Positions 43,219-45,585 of a DNA stretch of 45,585 bases are shown here, one piece after another. Where the stretch lies: NCBI RefSeq assembly GCF_029840925.1, contig NZ_JAOCDM010000033.1, positions 1 through 45,585 of the forward strand, read 5' to 3'. The notes below the pieces were generated by a model. The model saw only the letters and a list, made by a program, of their open reading frames with translations. It did not search any database and was not told the origin of the DNA. The stretch is from Pseudomonas sp. GD03858 (GTDB lineage Bacteria; Pseudomonadota; Gammaproteobacteria; Pseudomonadales; Pseudomonadaceae). The position numbers and the translations under genes were made by a program. Positions within the stretch are counted from its first letter, which is position 1, and each line of letters opens with the position of its first letter.

Positions 43219-45348
43219 TCAGCCGTTGGGGCCCACGGTGGCAACGATGGTGACTTGCTTGTTGTCAGGTATTTCCTGATACGCCAAAACATGCAAATTC
43301 GGTACAGCCAGGCGACCGAAGCGCGACAGCATGGCGCGGATCGGGCCGGCGACCAGAAGGATGGCCGGCTGGCCCTGCATTTCCTGGCGCTGGGCCGCCT
43401 CGATCAACGAACGCTGAAGCTTCTCGGCCATGCTCGGCTCAAGAAGAACACCCTCTTCCTGACCCTGCCCGGCCCTTTGCAGACTATTGAGCAAGATTTG
43501 TTCCAACCTTGGCTCCAGGGTGATCACAGGCAGCTCGGACTCAACACCGACAATGCTTTGCACGATAGCGCGACACAATCCGACCCGCACCACCGCCACC
43601 AACGCGGCGGTATCTTGACTCTTCATCGCGTTATTGGCGATGGCCTCGGCAATGCTGCGAATATCACGCACCGGCACCTGCTCGGCAAGCAATGCCTGCA
43701 AGACCTTGAGCAGCCCCGACAAGGAAATGACACCCGGCACCAGCTCTTCGGCCAGCTTTGGCGATGCCTTGGCCAGTACCTGCAGCAGTTGCTGGACCTC
43801 CTCGTGACCTATCAGCTCATGACAATGCTTTTGCAGTATCTGGTTGAGGTGGGTGGCGACCACGGTGCTGGCGTCGACCACCGTGTAGCCCAGCGATTGT
43901 GCCTGCGCGCGCTGGCCGACATCGATCCAGACCGCTTCCAGGCCGAAGGCCGGGTCGCGCGCGGCGATGCCGTTGAGGGTGCCGAACACCTGGCCCGGAT
44001 TGATTGCCAGTTCACGGTCCGGGTAGATCTCGGCCTCCGCCAGGATCACCCCCATCAGCGTCAGGCGATAGGCACTGGGCTGCAGGTCGAGGTTGTCGCG
44101 GATGTGCACGGTGGGCATGAGAAAGCCCAGGTCCTGGGAGAGCTTCTTGCGCACACCCTTGATCCGCGCCAGCAACTGCCCGCCCTGGTTGCGGTCCACC
44201 AGCGGGATCAGGCGGTAGCCGACCTCGAGGCCGATCATGTCGATGGGCGTGACGTCATCCCAGCCCAGCTCCTTGGTCTCCATCGCACGCTGCGGCGAGG
44301 GCAGCAGGTCTTGCTGGCGCTGGGCCTCCTGCTGAGCGGCCAGCTTGGCTTTCTGCTGCTTCTTCCAGACGAAGTAGGCGCCACCGCCCGCCAACGCGCC
44401 CAGGCTGAGGAAGGCGACGTGGGGCATGCCCGGCACCAGGCCCATGATGATCATCAGCGCGCCAGAGACGGCCAGGGCCTTGGGCGAGTCGAACATCTGC
44501 CGATTGATGAGCTTGCCCATGTCTTCCGAGCCGGAGGCACGGGTGACCATGATCGCGGCGGCGGTGGACAGCAGCAGCGATGGCAATTGCGCCACCAAAC
44601 CGTCACCGATGGTCAGCAGGGCGTAGACCTTGCCGGCGTCGCTGAAGGTCATGCCGTGCTGCAGCATGCCGATGAGCATGCCGCCGATCAGGTTGATGAA
44701 CAGGATCAGCAGGCCGGCGATGGCGTCGCCGCGAACGAACTTGCTGGCGCCGTCCATGGAGCCGTAGAACTCGGCTTCCTGGGCGACTTCGGAGCGGCGG
44801 GCCTTGGCCTGGGCCTGGTCGATGAGGCCGGCATTGAGGTCGGCGTCGATGGCCATCTGCTTGCCGGGCATGGCGTCGAGGGTGAAGCGCGCGCTCACCT
44901 CGGAGATGCGTCCGGCGCCCTTGGTCACCACCACGAAGTTGATGATCATGAGGATGGCGAAGACCACCGCGCCGACCACGTAGTTGCCGCCGATCACCAC
45001 CTCACCGAAGGCCTGGATCACCTTGCCCGCGGCGCCGTGGCCTTCCTGGCCGTGGAGCATGACCACGCGGGTGGAGGCCACGTTCAACGCCAGGCGCAGC
45101 AGGGTCGCCACCAGCAGGATGGTCGGGAAGGCGGCGAAATCCAGTGGGCGCAGGGCATAGACGCAGACCAGCAGGACCACGATGGACAGGGCGATGTTGA
45201 AGGTGAAGAACACGTCGAGCAGGAACGGCGGGATCGGCAGCATCATCATTGCCAGCATCACCAGCAACAGCAGCGGCACGCCGACGTTGCCCCGGCCGAG
45301 ACCGGCCAGGTTGTTACGGGCGTTGCTGATTAACTGAGTGCGATCCAC
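43219..45348 (-). CDS. flhA: Flagellar export gate protein FlhA
   Basis: A 709-aa component of the flagellar type III export gate. The N-terminal half has about eight membrane helices and includes the conserved FHIPEP-type cytoplasmic loop region (VTKGAGRISEVSARFTLDAM, PGKQMAIDADLNAGLIDQAQ and ARRSEVAQEAEFYGSMDGAS). The C-terminal cytoplasmic domain (about residues 350-709) contains the platform for late substrates and chaperones. The start at 45348 (MDRTQLISNARNNLAGLG) follows AAGAGGAAT at about 5-8 bases. A sigma-54-like element lies about 60 bases upstream, consistent with FleQ/RpoN control of flhA in Pseudomonas. Confidence 0.97.
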   Translation of the reverse strand: MDRTQLISNARNNLAGLGRGNVGVPLLLLVMLAMMMLPIPPFLLDVFFTFNIALSIVVLLVCVYALRPLDFAAFPTILLVATLLRLALNVASTRVVMLHGQEGHGAAGKVIQAFGEVVIGGNYVVGAVVFAILMIINFVVVTKGAGRISEVSARFTLDAMPGKQMAIDADLNAGLIDQAQAKARRSEVAQEAEFYGSMDGASKFVRGDAIAGLLILFINLIGGMLIGMLQHGMTFSDAGKVYALLTIGDGLVAQLPSLLLSTAAAIMVTRASGSEDMGKLINRQMFDSPKALAVSGALMIIMGLVPGMPHVAFLSLGALAGGGAYFVWKKQQKAKLAAQQEAQRQQDLLPSPQRAMETKELGWDDVTPIDMIGLEVGYRLIPLVDRNQGGQLLARIKGVRKKLSQDLGFLMPTVHIRDNLDLQPSAYRLTLMGVILAEAEIYPDRELAINPGQVFGTLNGIAARDPAFGLEAVWIDVGQRAQAQSLGYTVVDASTVVATHLNQILQKHCHELIGHEEVQQLLQVLAKASPKLAEELVPGVISLSGLLKVLQALLAEQVPVRDIRSIAEAIANNAMKSQDTAALVAVVRVGLCRAIVQSIVGVESELPVITLEPRLEQILLNSLQRAGQGQEEGVLLEPSMAEKLQRSLIEAAQRQEMQGQPAILLVAGPIRAMLSRFGRLAVPNLHVLAYQEIPDNKQVTIVATVGPNG

Positions 45349-45403
45349 CGCGATTCCTCTTCAGGCAAAACTTTGACGCCTGGGTGGCGCCTGGCGCTGC
45401 CTC

Positions 45404-45419
45404 TGCAAGAAGCTTTCCA
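45404..45419 (-). promoter_or_regulatory. Candidate sigma-54 (RpoN) promoter of flhA
   Basis: Read on the minus strand, TGGAAAGCTTCTTGCA has the GG (45418-45417) and GC (45406-45405) doublets separated by exactly 10 bases, with TTGCA matching the -12 consensus. The -24 block is TGGAAA, not the ideal TGGCAC. The transcript would begin about 45 bases before the flhA ATG. RpoN/FleQ control of flhA is established in P. aeruginosa. Confidence 0.65.
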
Positions 45420-45505
45420 ACTTTTTCCAGGCTGGGGAAATCGGGGCTTTGGCTTTGGCCTCAAGAGAGTGGGTCTTGATTTTTTTATGCGCATTCATTG
45501 GCGAT

Positions 45506-45569
45506 GGTGACGCACAGTCACCTTTCCGCCCTTACGGCGGGTTACTTTTTGAAGGATCAAAAAGTAACC
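45506..45569. repeat. Stacked inverted repeats upstream of flhA
   Basis: Three palindromes follow one another: GGTGAC-GCACA-GTCACC (45506-45522), CCGCC-CTTA-C-GGCGG (about 45527-45540), and a perfect 13-base stem GGTTACTTTTTGA / TCAAAAAGTAACC (45540-45552 and 45557-45569) with loop AGGA. The last is a strong hairpin that could terminate transcription entering from the right (minus strand), and this combination recurs as an extragenic block in Pseudomonas genomes as I remember them. Confidence 0.75.
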
Positions 45570-45585
45570 AAAAAATCCTCGCTCC

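Noticed and set aside
43255..45333. Plus-strand open frame of about 690 codons opposite flhA
   Set aside because: Antisense to the fully conserved FlhA, with low-complexity HQDG-rich translation and no ribosome-binding site.

Overview
The window is GC-rich chromosomal DNA of a fluorescent Pseudomonas, most likely of the P. putida group. Reasons: the flagellar/chemotaxis gene order (flhA-flhF-fleN-fliA-cheY-cheZ-cheA-cheB-motC-motD-parC-parP-cheW-DUF2802), a complete ccmABCDEFGHI cluster beside it, the gcl-hyi-glxR-ttuD-pykF glyoxylate cluster, and many Pseudomonas REP-type palindromes. The protein sequences closely match what I recall of P. putida and P. aeruginosa. No stretch over 300 bases lacks a gene. 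I saw no tRNA, rRNA, CRISPR array, IS element or prophage gene.

Layout. (1) 1-2271: a DUF808 membrane protein, a RutR-like TetR regulator and a GlcG/HbpS-like protein. (2) 2272-9073: a divergent control region with two identical TTGTATACAA palindromes, then gcl, hyi, glxR, ttuD and pykF. These turn glyoxylate (for example from allantoin or ureidoglycolate) into tartronate semialdehyde, glycerate, 2-phosphoglycerate and, with enolase encoded elsewhere, pyruvate. (3) 9281-12307: a urea transporter, a voltage-gated K+ channel-like protein with a C-terminal zinc-ribbon-like tail, and an orphan sulfate-type binding protein. (4) 12468-16468: an RlmI-like methyltransferase, a DsbA/FrnE-like protein, a PhzF protein, a D-2-hydroxyacid dehydrogenase and a small lipoprotein. 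(5) 16482-23389, minus strand: the System I cytochrome c maturation operon ccmA to ccmI, nearly all genes overlapping by 4-8 bases. CcmD (58 aa) is included, and CcmE starts with GTG. (6) 23633-25530, plus strand: a FliK-like hook-length protein and a small FlhB C-domain-like protein. (7) 25596-31164, plus strand: two tandem paralogous proteins of about 908 aa. Each has an N-terminal DUF6543 (dermonecrotic-toxin-like) region, a hydrophobic stretch and a C-terminal TcdA/TcdB-type (GT44) glycosyltransferase domain. This is the accessory and most interesting part. (8) 31195-45348, minus strand: the motility and chemotaxis gene series, ending at a hairpin plus T-tract terminator that faces the toxin genes. 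A sigma-54-like GG-N10-GC element precedes flhA.

How it works together. The right third encodes polar flagellum placement and number control (FlhF, FleN), the export gate (FlhA), the flagellar sigma factor (FliA), the second stator (MotC/MotD), the core chemotaxis pathway (CheA/B/W/Y/Z) and the polar array-placement pair ParC/ParP. CheA carries four copies of a short acidic motif between its HPt and dimerisation domains. This may be the docking region for ParP/ParC or a response regulator. The toxin pair is wedged between the FliK/FlhB-like pair and the convergent end of this chemotaxis operon. No immunity gene, secretion apparatus or mobile element lies beside it.
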